A stretch of DNA of 64,000 bases from Eleusine coracana subsp. coracana (Eukaryota > Streptophyta > Magnoliopsida > Poales > Poaceae): assembly GCA_032690845.1 (NCBI GenBank), contig CM064417.1, positions 34,726,432 through 34,790,431 on the forward strand, written 5' to 3'. The stretch's first letter is position 1. Every line of letters begins with the position of its first letter. Shown one piece after another: positions 20,453 through 33,600 of the stretch. The notes under the pieces were generated by a model. The model did no database searches, was not told the DNA's origin, and saw only the letters and a program-made list of their open reading frames with translations. The position numbers were made by a program, and so were the translations under genes.

Positions 20453-23400
20453 ATGGATGAAGAAGTGTGGTGCGGCCTGGACCTGCAGCTGCCGGCGAAC
20501 GACGTCGCTGGTCTCCACCGCGCAGCTGACGATGTCATCCATGACCCTTTCTGGCCAGCTCTCGCCGAGTACGTTCAGTTCTCGGCATCACTCAATTAAT
20601 TTGGGCTTTGATCAGTCACCAGTACAGTTTATTTGCTGATGATCGATGAACCATGTATAGTGTTGATGCTAATAATCAACTTCTGTCGTGATTCAATCGA
20701 CCAGCTGCACTGCAAGCTTCCTCGCCGGCGAGGACATGGCCCTGGATGTGGACACGAGTTGCTTCCTGGCAGAGCATCAGCAAGACCTTCTGATGAAGCA
20801 CGAGCAGATCTACTCGTCGTCCTCGCCGTCATCCTGCAAGCGCTCTCTCTCCATCGACAGCGCCGGCACCACTTCCGACGCCCTCACCGCCGCCGCGACC
20901 TTAGACCCGTTCGCCGGCGACGACGCGGCCATCATGCGGGCCATGATGGCCGTCCTCTCCTCGTTGGCGTCCCCTTCCTCCTCCGAATCCTCCTCGCCGC
21001 CGCAGTGGCAAGAAAGCAGCAGCAGCGTGCAACAAGCCGCCGCCGTGTACCCGCGCGGGGGAAACAGCAACAATGGCCTCGTGATGGTGAGGAGCACTAG
21101 CCTCGCCGTGGCGCCGGAGAAGACGACAGCAACCAACAGCGGAGGACGGCAGCAGCAGGACGACGCCACCAAAGGCAACAACAGCCAGGTGTACCACATG
21201 ATGTCGGAGAGGAAGAGGAGGGAGAAGCTCAACGACAGCTTCCACACGCTGAGATCGCTACTGCCACCGTGTTCCAAGGTATATGCTCCTTCATTCTTCA
21301 ATCTCGATATGGCCACGCACTGTTATTATCGACTCGCTCATCACTAGTTGAACACTCGCTAAAATCCTAATTTACAGTTTCTATTATTACTAGTAAATTA
21401 AATCCCATTCAACTGCTCCTTAGGTGCAATTTGATATAGTTTCCGCCTCCTGTTGATATTTGATTAACATTTAACAACTACCTAATAAATGCTCATATTA
21501 TACTTCAAATAAATTGTATTTTCTATATAATAACTGTTGCGTCGTCCATTGTAAAAATCCTAGTCCCCTAAATCTGCAATATTATCCATATAAGATTTGA
21601 AGTATACAGTTCAAAACTAAACCTAGAGAATAAGTAGTCTAGATTATTGCTTTTGTGGATCTCAAAATCATTTACGGGAATTTGGATGGATGTGAGTTTT
21701 ATGAAGATATATAAATATGAAGCAACAGCGTGTGCTACGCTCTTTTAGACGTCCCAATCCACAATTAGTGTTTTTTTTTGTGAAAGAAAACTTAAATATA
21801 TTCCTTCTTGTATATATACCAATGGAATGGTTCGAGGAAAGGTGCACAAAGTCCCCTTACTTTGTTGATACAGACGGATAGATCCTCCCTTTTCTTTTGA
21901 TTTTTTTAAGGGAGACTTGGAAGAATGAAAGTCTAGCCACTATGCCAAGCCTTGCGAAGGATAGTGTTGTTTAGTGGCATGACAACTTTTTGACAAAGAC
22001 ATTGACAGAGGAAGCTGGTTAGAAGCACAATAAGATATATTTTTAAGAAAGGCCCCCCTATGTGCACAAACCTTAAAAGGTAGTATAAGTGTATAACACA
22101 ATGCATATGGAAGCTTCCAAAAGGAAATTCACTTGTCGTGTGTTGATTGCGAGACAAACAGTGCCATGCTCGGATTAGTGAAGGAGCAGATGAAAGTTTC
22201 CATTAGAAATATAATGTTGATACACTGTCAACTGATAACTTCGTGAACCTTAAACAATTATAGAAAAAATAAATGAAGCACCTACAACAAGGTGATGAAG
22301 CCAAAAGCCAAAAGCCTAAACTACAACTATATAAAAATTCAAGGGTTTGAACTTTCGAGTTGATATTTGGAAAATAATTATTTTTACATAACATTATTAT
22401 TGTAAGCCGTAGTTACTCCTAGAAACCATATTTTTAGTTTGATGCGGTCCAAGGATCTTTAATGGTATTTCTATTGCCAGCTTGTGACGAAGGACTTAGT
22501 CTAGTACATCGACTGGTCAATAGTTTATCTACAAGGATCAGCGGAGGAAGGCGATGAGAAGCACCTCGCTGTCTAATATGGTCAACACAAATGCAAGTTG
22601 ATAGTGGTAGGTGTCGGGACGAAGCAAAGAAGTTCAAAAGCCTGAAAGAGAAATCTTGAGTTCTCCAAAGGAACAACCAAAGCCACATAATTTTGCACTA
22701 CTTTACAGATATGAGTAGTTGCCACGAAACAACCTTACTAGGTATACTAGTAAAGTGCCAATTTGAGCTGTCCTCATCAACCGAGCAAAGCTAGTCACTT
22801 AGGTAAAACCATCCTTTCATGAAAATGACAACACACGCAGCTTGCCTTTTTGACAAAAAACGATGGAACCAACATATATAATTCCAAATCCAAAATTCCA
22901 GTTTGAAGTCACGATAATAATTGGAATTTTAAACTCACCATATCGTACCATCATTATTGTACATTGCAGAAGGACAAGACGACAGTGCTCATCAACGCGG
23001 CGAGCTATCTGAAGAAGCTAGAGGCGGAGGTATCGGAGCTGGAGGAGAAGAACGCCAAGCTGGAGAGGCACGTCCCTCACGAGGACGGCGGCGCCGCCAC
23101 CACGACGGCTGCCCAGGCGGCGGTGAACCAGAGAGCTAAGGTTCAGATCAGCAGGGCACCATCGGACGCCGATCAAGTGAACCTCACTGTGATGGTGATG
23201 GTGGAGTGCGACATCGTGGACCTGGTGCTGCACGTCCTTGAGAGTCTGAAATGGATGGCTGGGGTCAGCGTTCTGTCCGTAGACGCAGACACCTACTCGC
23301 CGCAGGTGCTGCTCAAGGCCATCGCCAGCATCAAGCTCCAGATCACGGTAAAGGATCAGTTCGTTATGCATGGCTTTATCATTTCTTCTTGCATTGCAAA

Positions 23401-23915
23401 TCGCTGCTTCGTAGAATGACATTTCTATTATAGTTGAAACTAGTGTCGTTTGTGTGATAATGCATACAAAAAATATATAATTCATTATATTAAATAAAAA
23501 ATTGTAACATTAAGAAATGTGGTGGACTACTAAATCAGTGTAGATTTACTTTGAAAAAAAAAAAGAATCTTGAGATGAACCAGGTACTTGGACTAGATCA
23601 AAAACCAAGCAGCTGCCTAAGCATTAGCAGTGGCACCAACTTCCAAGCTAAATCTACTTGCAATCGTCAGAAGAATAATCATATTCTTGTAAAAGTATTT
23701 CATCTTACGGCATTCATTGAAAACCATGCATCTCTGATCCACCATGATGCCCATTTCTTCAAGCAGGCAGCTTGACTTGTCTGTGTTTTGTCATGCAGGA
23801 CGGCGACTGCTGGAACGAGGCGTCATTCCACGAGGTCATGAAGAAGGTGGTGCACGACGCGACCTTTTCTCCTTCCTCTTGCGCCAGCACCGCCCCACTC
23901 GTGGCCACAGCCTAG
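20453..23915 (+). CDS. bHLH transcription factor
   Basis: The spliced product of 394 aa comes from four exons: 20453-20568, 20705-21278, 22970-23347, 23799-23915. A Ser-rich acidic N-terminal half precedes a bHLH domain at about 201-252. Its basic region HMMSERKRREKLN has the His, Glu and Arg positions used for E-box/G-box contact, and helix 2 contains KDKTTVLINAASYLKKLEAE. A coiled-coil extension (EVSELEEKNAKLE) and a C-terminal segment that could be an ACT-like dimerisation fold follow. The domain is split in the loop, at PPCSK|KDKTT, by a 1.69-kb intron. The protein should bind DNA as a dimer in the nucleus. It resembles the Arabidopsis bHLH041 type from memory, but the target genes and exact orthologue cannot be told from sequence. 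The start is the first ATG after a TATA box and matches the conserved MDEEVWCGL-style opening. Confidence 0.88.
21279..22969. other. bHLH intron 2, AT-rich, no feature assigned
   Basis: This 1.69-kb intron separates the basic region plus helix 1 from helix 2. It contains no convincing reading frame. Parts near 21.9-22.7 kb have a patchwork look that could be old transposon sequence, but I found neither terminal repeats nor a target duplication. Confidence 0.5.
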
Positions 23916-24656
23916 AAGGGTACTAGGAGCAGAGCATCGCCCTGACTTGGCTCTCTACGGGTTGGTGGTGAAGAAGCGACCGGCTCAACGGTCACCCATG
24001 TCCATGTCTCTACTCAATCTCGGCAGTCATTGTTGAACTTTGAAGCCGTACCGTCGCTGCCGATGGATCAGTACACCTGCTGTTCTGGAAGACTAACGTT
24101 GTGGCATGTGGGGTAGATTAGTATTATCAAGTTAGCTATCAAGGAAAAACCTTGTGCTGCCCCCAATGTGACCAGTGGTTGCAGCTGACAGCATTTTGAG
24201 GTTAACAGGTTGTGTAACAAGTAGTAAGTAGTGCCTCTGTCTAGTAGTAGGTAGGGAAGGAATTTTGTACAAAGGTAGCAAAGCTCTTGCGAGTTCATCA
24301 TATATGGAAGAAATATGCACACATGAAAGGCCGTATTGTATTGCACCATACAATTGCATCCGTAGTAACACAATTTTGAGAGTCACATTTCTCGCAAAAA
24401 TGATTGGTTAGTGAACCAGTACCTTGCCGGGCAGGGAACCCCAAAATATAAACAAAATTTTACAAAGACATCAAGAATGTACACTGCTAAACAGTCTTTG
24501 AGGTGAGGAGAAAAGATTGGAAGGGAACTTCCTTTTCTCTAATAAAATAGCATAGTAATTCCTAGCCAACTAGAAAACAAAAGGGAGAAAAATGGCATAC
24601 AACATCACAGGCAATTGTCACCTCTTTACACACATGAAACACATATCCTAAGACGC
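23916..24656. other. Convergent 3' region of bHLH and SCD1
   Basis: The two stop codons are 741 bp apart on opposite strands, so both 3'-UTRs must end in this interval and may overlap. No other feature is visible. Confidence 0.6.
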
Positions 24657-27600
24657 CTAGATACTTGTCGTTGCGTCCCAAAGCCGCAGAAGCCCATTCC
24701 GACCCCCACTGCAGATTCGTTTCCGATCCAGGTCTGATGCTATGCATCTCACCTGCGACATGGGGAACTTTAGAATATCCCAATAAAGAGACTTGACTTC
24801 ACAAAACAGAACAATTACCCAACAATGAGTTCATATTATCCTTGTTACTTGTTACCCTTAGCTAGCCATCACAAGTTCATGTACATGTATATCAAGCACC
24901 ACAGGAACATAAGCAAGTTGATTTAGCAAAGCAAATATAAACACCGGATACTGAATATAAACAATTTGAGAATGTGATCTTATGCATTGCGCCATGCTGA
25001 AGTGGCTTAACTACTGATTTAGTACAATAGCAGTCCAAAAAGAAAAATTCTAGCACACCTTTCATGATAAAGTAGTCTTTTGTAGGTTATTATTTTTATT
25101 ATACTATGCTGATGTGACATTGATGCTTGTAATTTTTGTTACTCCCTTCGTTCTTCAATTGTTGTCATTAGGACAAATGTTATAGTTCATTTTTGAACTA
25201 GATTTGTTGTCCCACCGGCATCAATTTCAGAAGGGAGGGAATGCAATGTAGTCTATTTCTGCTATGGTGGGTATGGAGCAAAAGGCATAGAATTTGTTGT
25301 CCCAACGGTAGGAACTAAATACCCTAATGTCTACTCTCCATCAATTCATGCCTCTTTGTTTAATACTAGAAAAATATTGGCAAGAATGAGATATATACCA
25401 CTGCAGCGGTTTTTTGGGGAGTTCTGTAAAGTTGCCATCCAGCAACCTTCGATCCTGCATTCGAGAAACCACCAAATCTCTCTTGCGGACGATGGAAAAG
25501 AGACAGAGAATTGTCAGCAGCACCAATTCCTAGCCAGTGATCACCGGCACTAATGGACAGAATGGACGCTGAGTGTAGTGTAAGATTTTTAACACATCTT
25601 ATTCCTCCTGCAAAAGAGAATGAAAGTTAAAACTACAATCACTAATTCACCACATAAAAAAAACATCAATATATTTAGCTCATAAACAGCAGCTAAATGA
25701 TAGTTTATTTATAGACTTCAAACTTAATGAATAGGATGGCCCTTTAAAAATGCATCTCCCATGAATACTTACAAATATTTCACATCAGTTGTCACACAAC
25801 AACAAAATAACAAAGCCTTTTAGTCCCAGTCAAGTTGGGGTAGGTTAGATAAACTTTTCCTGAGTAGTCACAGAGCGGTAAATTTTCTTGATTTCAAATT
25901 TTTCCTGACCCTACCAGTTCCTGGTTTAGTGAACTTAACAGTATGATTAGTAAACACAAGATGTCTTCAAATTTGTTTTGAATTTTCTACAATACTAAAC
26001 AATTTATCCCATTGAGTACTTCCAAAATAATGCAAAATAACCAAAAAGAACTTTTGAACAGTAGAGATTTCCCTAACATTGGCACAATGGCACAATGCTA
26101 TCAATGCAATTGAGTAGCTGATATTATCTTGCAATCACTAAGGCCTCACCTTCATTTTCCCAAAATCGAATGAGCCCGTCAGAGGAACCTGCAATGTTAA
26201 TTAACAATCAGCACCAGATCTACATGCAAAGCATGGTGGCTATGGCAGTGGTGTCACACTTGAGGATGTTCTCTTTTAAAATGAGATAAGTCATGTACCA
26301 GTAATAATTCCTTTATCTGAAGGTGAGTATTCAACGCAAAGTATGGGACCAGCATGGCATGCTAACACAGCGTCACATGTTCCACGGTTAAGTGACCACA
26401 CTCTAGCTGTCCAATCATCACTCCCCGTTATTATGGTTTCCCCAGTCATCCTCATCGATCTACAAGAAGGATTTATGTTCGAATCAATCAACAGGGAAGG
26501 GCAACAGGTCAACTACTCAAATCAAATGTAGACATTACCTTATCCACTTTGTATGCCCTTGAAGCTTGAACATCTGCTTGCTAGAACGGATATCCCAGAC
26601 ATGTGCCACCCTGGTAGGAATAAACTTTCCAGAATAAATTGCAACCCGGTTGCACAAGTAAAATTTAAAAGATGAATTGAAGTTAAAAAGGTACATACAC
26701 ATCTCTTCCAGCAGCTGCCAAGATTCCAGTGGAGTCATCGTATTCCATACAGAGAACAGCATTTTGACAACGACCCACAGTAGCGACGCATGTATCTGTC
26801 CGTACATCCCACATCTTTACAGTACCGTCGTGAGATGACGTAAGTACACGTTCTCCTGAGAGCATCCGAACAGAGCTAACCTATTTTTTGTTGTGGCACA
26901 GAGATGCTCAGTAGTCATTCATGAGTCAAAATGGAATAAATGAAATGAAGCTTGAACTGTTTGTAAGATCCTCACTGGTGCATCATGGCCCTTCAGTTCC
27001 TCCAAAAGCTTAGAAGTTTGTTTATCCCAGACTATGACAGACTGATCATCAGCTCCAGAAACTATTTTACCACGATCAGAACTGATTGCTCGAATCGTCC
27101 TGCAACATTGATGAAATTAAGTTAAGGATCAACTGATCAAGGCTGATATGGATAGATAAATTCAGTGGAGACAATACTGGACGGTCTAGAATATCTCAAA
27201 TGATCACCGAAAAAGGAGTATATCCCTGAAAATTTGTTGGTTCTCAGTGGTACCCTACGGAAGAATCAGATAGGAACTGCATAGAACCTTGCAAATATTT
27301 TACTTTATCAAGTTGACAGTGCTGCCCTATGATTCATAACATTAGCACATATACTCACTGGACGAGATTAAGACAAGATTTACCTAACATGCCATACTTG
27401 TTGCTTGATACTCGATAGAGGGGAAATATCACCTATGGTAATAGTATTCCAATATAGTGAATGGACCTAAATATAAACCTTATTGACAAATGTGTTTTTA
27501 TTTTCTTCTTAATGGAACGACACACAGCTATCCTGAACTGTTCGAGCAAAAAAAAATGTGTTTTTACAAAATGGATGGTTCAAGTTGCACTAATGTATAA

Positions 27601-30600
27601 GTTCCTCCAACAAGTGCAATTATCAACATGCTTGAACTAGTGTCAGAGACAATTTAATGATTTCTTCAAAACTTTTGGTGTCTCAGTCGAGATAATCTAG
27701 TTATTAGTTGTATAAAACACAAACTGCTATAAGATCAACACGATAATCCAGTTTGTGCAGTAATAGGTTAGATGGCATGTTCTACCTAGTATGTCCTTTA
27801 AGTGTTGCTCGAAGTTCAGAACCACGCAAACTTGGATCCCAAATTTTTACCTGCAATACATAGAATTAAAAAATATCTTAAAATTTGAAAACAGATAAAG
27901 ATAAGGTGGCATAGCTAGGAGCTCAAGAACCACATAACAAATTAACCATATAGCACGTCACCCAAACTAAACCAAACAAAGCATAGATGATGTGCGTGAA
28001 ACTTTAGTTTTATTTCAAACAGAAAAAGAAGATAGAATTTGATATTAATAATATGAAGGTGATGAATGAGCATTATACAGAATGTTACCAAAATCCTAGA
28101 CTGACAAGCCCTATTAACAACCTCCTATCAAGCTGTATTCCATTGCCATATAAAGAGTCTGAATTTTGTGTCAATTTGTATTTAAATATGATAGCTCAAG
28201 CATGTGAATTATGCTGATGCACGTGAGAGTTGGTATATTTACTGTCTGATGCATGCAATACAGAGAATATTAGCATGATTAAAACAGGTAGTCAGCCACT
28301 AAAATATGCTGGTCGGATGCAATACTGCCAAAAAGGATTCCGTGTGACAGCATAAACTTCAGGCTAACCGTGCAATCTGTGCTTCCACTGATGAAAAAGC
28401 CAGCATCTTCACGATCTCCAACAAGATCCCAGACCTCCTTCCTTGTTACGCAATGAAGAGCAGTAATAGCACCTGTATGGCCTCTAAGGGTCCTCATATT
28501 TGTTTGAGTTTTCTTCTGTGCAGCAGCAATGTCAGTTTTGCCTGTGGTGGCAACAGCATTTGCATCATCTGAAATTATAAAGCGATACAATCTGTATTAC
28601 TGTGGAAATATGGGGAAAGACTGCATTAATGAGTGCCTAAGATAAGCTCTATAGTATTTAGGTCCTCGAATTGGAAAATATTGTAGTAGCTGAAAACTTA
28701 CTAGTTCTATTGAAAGAGCTGGCTCTTAAGCTTCTGTCTCTGCTGAACATGCTATGCACCCAGCTTCGACCCAATCCAGATGCTTCTGCAGGTTGTTGGC
28801 TTTCATCAGATACATCAAGTGCACGAGGCGAAGCCATGCCATATGATTGCAGTGGTTGGCTTTTTCCCGTAGCGACCCCCCAATAACCAACGCGAAGTTG
28901 TTGCAAGTGTGTGAGCAATGCTCTAAGTTTGATCTGAGGAAAGTTCAAGGGGTTGTGAGAAAATAGGAATTTGAAGCAGCCAATTCTCAAAAAAAAAAAC
29001 ATTGCATTTTGACTTACAAGCTGTTTATAACCCAAGTTGTTTCTCTCAGCTATTTTCTCAATCATATTCCAAGAATCAATGTCAGGTAATCCCAGTCCAG
29101 CCTTCAATATTGACAATAAAAGTTAGGGACATTCAAACTTATCATATTAGAACAAACATAACATGTAAGCAGTGGAGTACCATGTGAGTTGCCATGACAA
29201 TGAGCTGTGCAGTAACTAATGTTACATAATTTGCTGACCTGGAAAACAGAAAAACAAAATATAAGTTCAGAAAACTTGCTCTTTGCAACTGTACTAAAAC
29301 TCTTCTCTGATGAAACAACAGAAGAGCATTGCTACTTAGAATATTTTCATCAATTCTCTTAAGCACATATATGCTGCATCAAATATCTTGCATGATACTA
29401 TTTTGCGCACAAAATTACATGTATGGTGAATATTGATTCTTTCAGTACCCATGCAGTAATGTTGAGAGACAGATTGCACAGAACAAAAAATCTCAACTTA
29501 CTTGTTGGAACAATTTTCCATCAAGTACTCAAAGTAGCCATCCCAGAAGCTGCAAGAGAAGAACAGTCACATGGCATAAATGTAATCTCAAATAATAGCA
29601 TGGAACTAAACCGAAATAAGAGATGGATTTTCATGAAGTTATAAATTAATGTCATCATATGGAAAATCAAATCATAATATAATAACAGATCAAATTAATG
29701 GCTACACTTGAAATTGATCCTAGGACAGTGATCTGCAGAAACAAATTAAGCACTAGCGCTTCAAATGATTGGCATATTTGTCTGAACTTCATACAGCTTC
29801 TTTTTATAATTATTCCCTTTTTAGAGTTTTTTTTTTTTTTTGCAGAAGAATCAAACCACTTTTAACGCCATGATATATGCCGAGTGTTGAGCCTCAAACT
29901 TCTATTTGATTCATACAAAGCTTCAGCTTCATTCTGTTTCATGTGGTAGTTCCTGAATTAATAACACTATAATTGGCATACTTAAGTGCAATGCCCATGA
30001 GGCAAGACGTGTGGAGAGTGACATGGAAACTCAAGTGCAGATGCCAGGTCTTTGCTTCTAATGGCACAGAAAAATGTAGGTTTTTTGAAAACCAGAGCCA
30101 CACCTAAAAATATCACTATGGTAATTCAGCATTTTTAGAACATATCCAGAAGAAAAAAAAAACATCCCCTGTATCTGTAGCTTTTTTATTTGTATTTTTC
30201 CCTCTCCAGGATTTTATGCTGGCACATATCTAAGGGTCTGTTTGGTAGAGCTCCTGTGAAGTAATTCTCTATTGGAGGTGATTCTTGGAATGAATGATTC
30301 TGTGGCTGAAAGTAATTCTATCAGATAAACTATATGAAGTGACTGAATCGGGAGTATGTTGTGGCATGACGGCGCCGGGGGCCTCCGCCCACGGCACAAA
30401 AAGAGAGACCTAGTCTTCTTCTTTGCCTAACCTTGCAGTACACATCTCCCCTCTCTATATAGACTTAGCAACCCTAATCCTAGATGATGCTACAGTGCAC
30501 CACCGGCCCACTAGGCCTGGTTGGCTGCCCGTAAGTCCGTAACAGAGGAGCTGGTTATTCAGTTCATTTAAGTGAATCCTGGAGTGATTCTTGCAAACTG

Positions 30601-33600
30601 CCATTTGGTAGAACTCCTCTGGATTCACTCTGTGAGCTCCTCTGGAAGCTCTGCCAAACAGCTCCTAACAAGCCACAGCGTACACATTGTGCCTCAAATG
30701 GCAACCAGAGAACAACGACCAGGGGTTACTTAGGGTGTAAATTGGCTATATTTTGAGCAATGGTGCCAGTCATTGAAACTATGCATGGTTACTTGATCTA
30801 CATGAGTTTGGAAATTAAGCACAAGTTGAACAAATCGATCAAATTATACCAAGTTAGGTATAACATACCGAAGCTCCTCCCATACTGACAACGATAATAG
30901 ATGTCGCTGAACATAGTCTTGAACATTGTTTGGATCTTTCCTGTACATTTCAGCAGAAACTTCAAGAGCATCCCTAATGGTTGCCAGATCACTGCGGGAG
31001 CTGGCACGAGTTATAGCAGTCTTAAGCTGCACAGGAGAAAATAATGGGGTCATTTTGAAATCAATATGACACAGAAGAACACAAAAAAAAAACCATATTG
31101 CTAGCTCTGCAGAACATGTGAATTTTGATGCAGCCATCTCACTTCACGATACACCATACAGGTGCATTGGAGTTGATGGATTTTATTTGTGGAATTGGAC
31201 GGAAACCTAGATTATTTGGAATTTGATGGAGTACCCTCGAACCACCTCACAGGTGACGTTTTAAATTAATTAAACCAGGTAAAGCTGCTATACCAGTGAA
31301 CAATGTGACAGTCATCAGAATGGCACTACAAATGACTAACCGGTAGACAACATGCTAATGAATAGATATCACCACTCATAAGAAAAAATTAGTACAGAGA
31401 AATTGCTATGTGAGAACGAGCAATAAGGTTTAGACTCACCAGTTCTTTTACGGCAATAAACTGCTCATCAGTCAGGCGGCATTGCCAACCCTACAAGGTA
31501 GGGAAGAAGTCAGGTATGAAGTAGATCAAAAAGTGACAGGACAGATTCATAGATTGTAAGATTGTCCAGATTACCGAATGGATATGTTCTCTGATGCATT
31601 CAACAAATCCACTTCCTCCAATGCCTTCTGCATCAGACTCAATCAGAGCTGCAAAAAGAAATAGAAGTTTAGGTCACAGGAAGGACAAGAAAAACACATC
31701 AGCATTAAAAATGGAACTTCAAGATACCAAGAATGGTGCCATATTCAAATGATGAGAGGGGATCCTCAGTTGCCCCAAGTCTGAGAAGACGAAGCCAGAG
31801 TCCCTGGAGAAAATTGTGTACATTCACACTAAATGATAAGCATATATACATATATATAATTAATATAAGCATTTGCATATATTGTATGCATCAACCAATT
31901 ACACACTAATGGTAGCCATCTTAGCCCTAGAAAGTGAAAGAAGACTTTATGGCAACCAACATAAAAGGTTGAAAACAGATGGAGTAAAAGAACTCAAAAA
32001 TCCTATCCTAAAAGGCTATGTAGGGCCTCAAAAATTATACAACAGATGCCTCTGCATCCATAGTACCAGTTTAACCCATGACTACTCCATTCTCCGTCAC
32101 AAGCCACTGGGCTTTTGGTTCAACAAGGTTTGAACTTTGAAGCGATTTTTTTATATTCAAATGAAAAATTCAAAATATAACTAAAAAGCAAAATTTAAGA
32201 ATAGTTTACTTGTTATAAAAGTGTGCAAGAACGTTTTATAAAGAAAATAAAACCTTAAATTTAAAAGCCTATGGCATAATTTCCATAATTTGCAATAACT
32301 TTTGGGCAATCAACATGAATTCAATATTTACCTGTAGCTTCACTTTAATATCAAGAACCATCCTTTCTCTTTCAGCCTGTGGATGATATAAAACATAAGC
32401 AAAAAAAGGGTTACTCTGGCAGCATGTAAAAAAGCTTTTGTGAGCATTATTTCACATAGAACGATGACTTACCGCCCTCTCTCTTGGGCTCAAACTTTCT
32501 GCCTTTGGACCTCCACTTATACGGACAGACGGAGAACTGAAAATGGAATGATGCTTCAGCTATAGACATTTGAAAACAGTAACAGAAAACCACCTTACAG
32601 GAATACCATCTTACCTTGGTACTTGCTTAATAGCCCCACTAGCTAACGCCAAAATTGACTTACGTTTTTCCTCTTGCTCTTCTGTTCTTAGATTTGCTGG
32701 AAACCTTTTATAGCAGTGTCTACCATCTGCGTCTGCACACACATATCTGGCTAATCATATTTCCAAAAACATGTTAACACAAAACAATATTATTCCTCAA
32801 TTATGAGTCAACCATGGACACTGGCAAAAAGATAATATATTTCTACATTACTCCTTAATTTTAGAAACAAAATTAGTGCCTTCCATATGTTTCCCAAAAG
32901 TATTACCTCGTTTGTAAAAAAAATATTACTCCGTCCGTTCTCAAATTGATGTCGCTAGGACAACAAATCTATTTCAAAATTGAACTAAATTGTTGTCCTA
33001 ACAACGAAAATTTAAAGGTGGGTGGAGTACATGAATAAGTATTAGATTTAATCAATCATTTCATGCAAGATAATCTGCAGAGTTTTAAGTGGGCCCTTTC
33101 CTCAGGTGAGTAGGTAAAATGATGTTCAGAATACATGTCTGGTGTACTATGGTTATGTTTTTGCAATGAAACTGTTATCCTAAAGTAGCGTACTCGATAT
33201 AAAAAGAGCTAGAACATAAGAATGAAACGTGAAAATTGAAAACATACAGAAGATGCATCAAGAAAGGAAGGAGGAAGAACAAGTACCTGAACCTTCAGCC
33301 TCCGGATCAGCTATTGTTACGATCTCAGGATCAGCAGCTTGAGAAGGAAATATGGTCAGAGGGGTTTGTCCTCTTCCAGTTGCATCTTGCAACTTATCAA
33401 GAAGGTTGTTTCCGATTTCTTCTGCATTGTTGCATCTCTCCAGATAATCCAAGAACCCCTGAGTCTCTAGAAACTGCATAATCTGCCAAACAAACATGAT
33501 ATTTTAGTACTCCCTCAGGTCAACCTCTCTTATTATTATTTCTTCAAGCACAAAGGACAAGGGATGGGTTTAAGGTTAATGCATATTTTATAAGTAGTTT

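Noticed and set aside
20810..21316. 168-codon minus-strand frame over bHLH exon 2
   Set aside because: It is the complement of a GC-rich coding exon, and the plus strand clearly encodes the bHLH protein.
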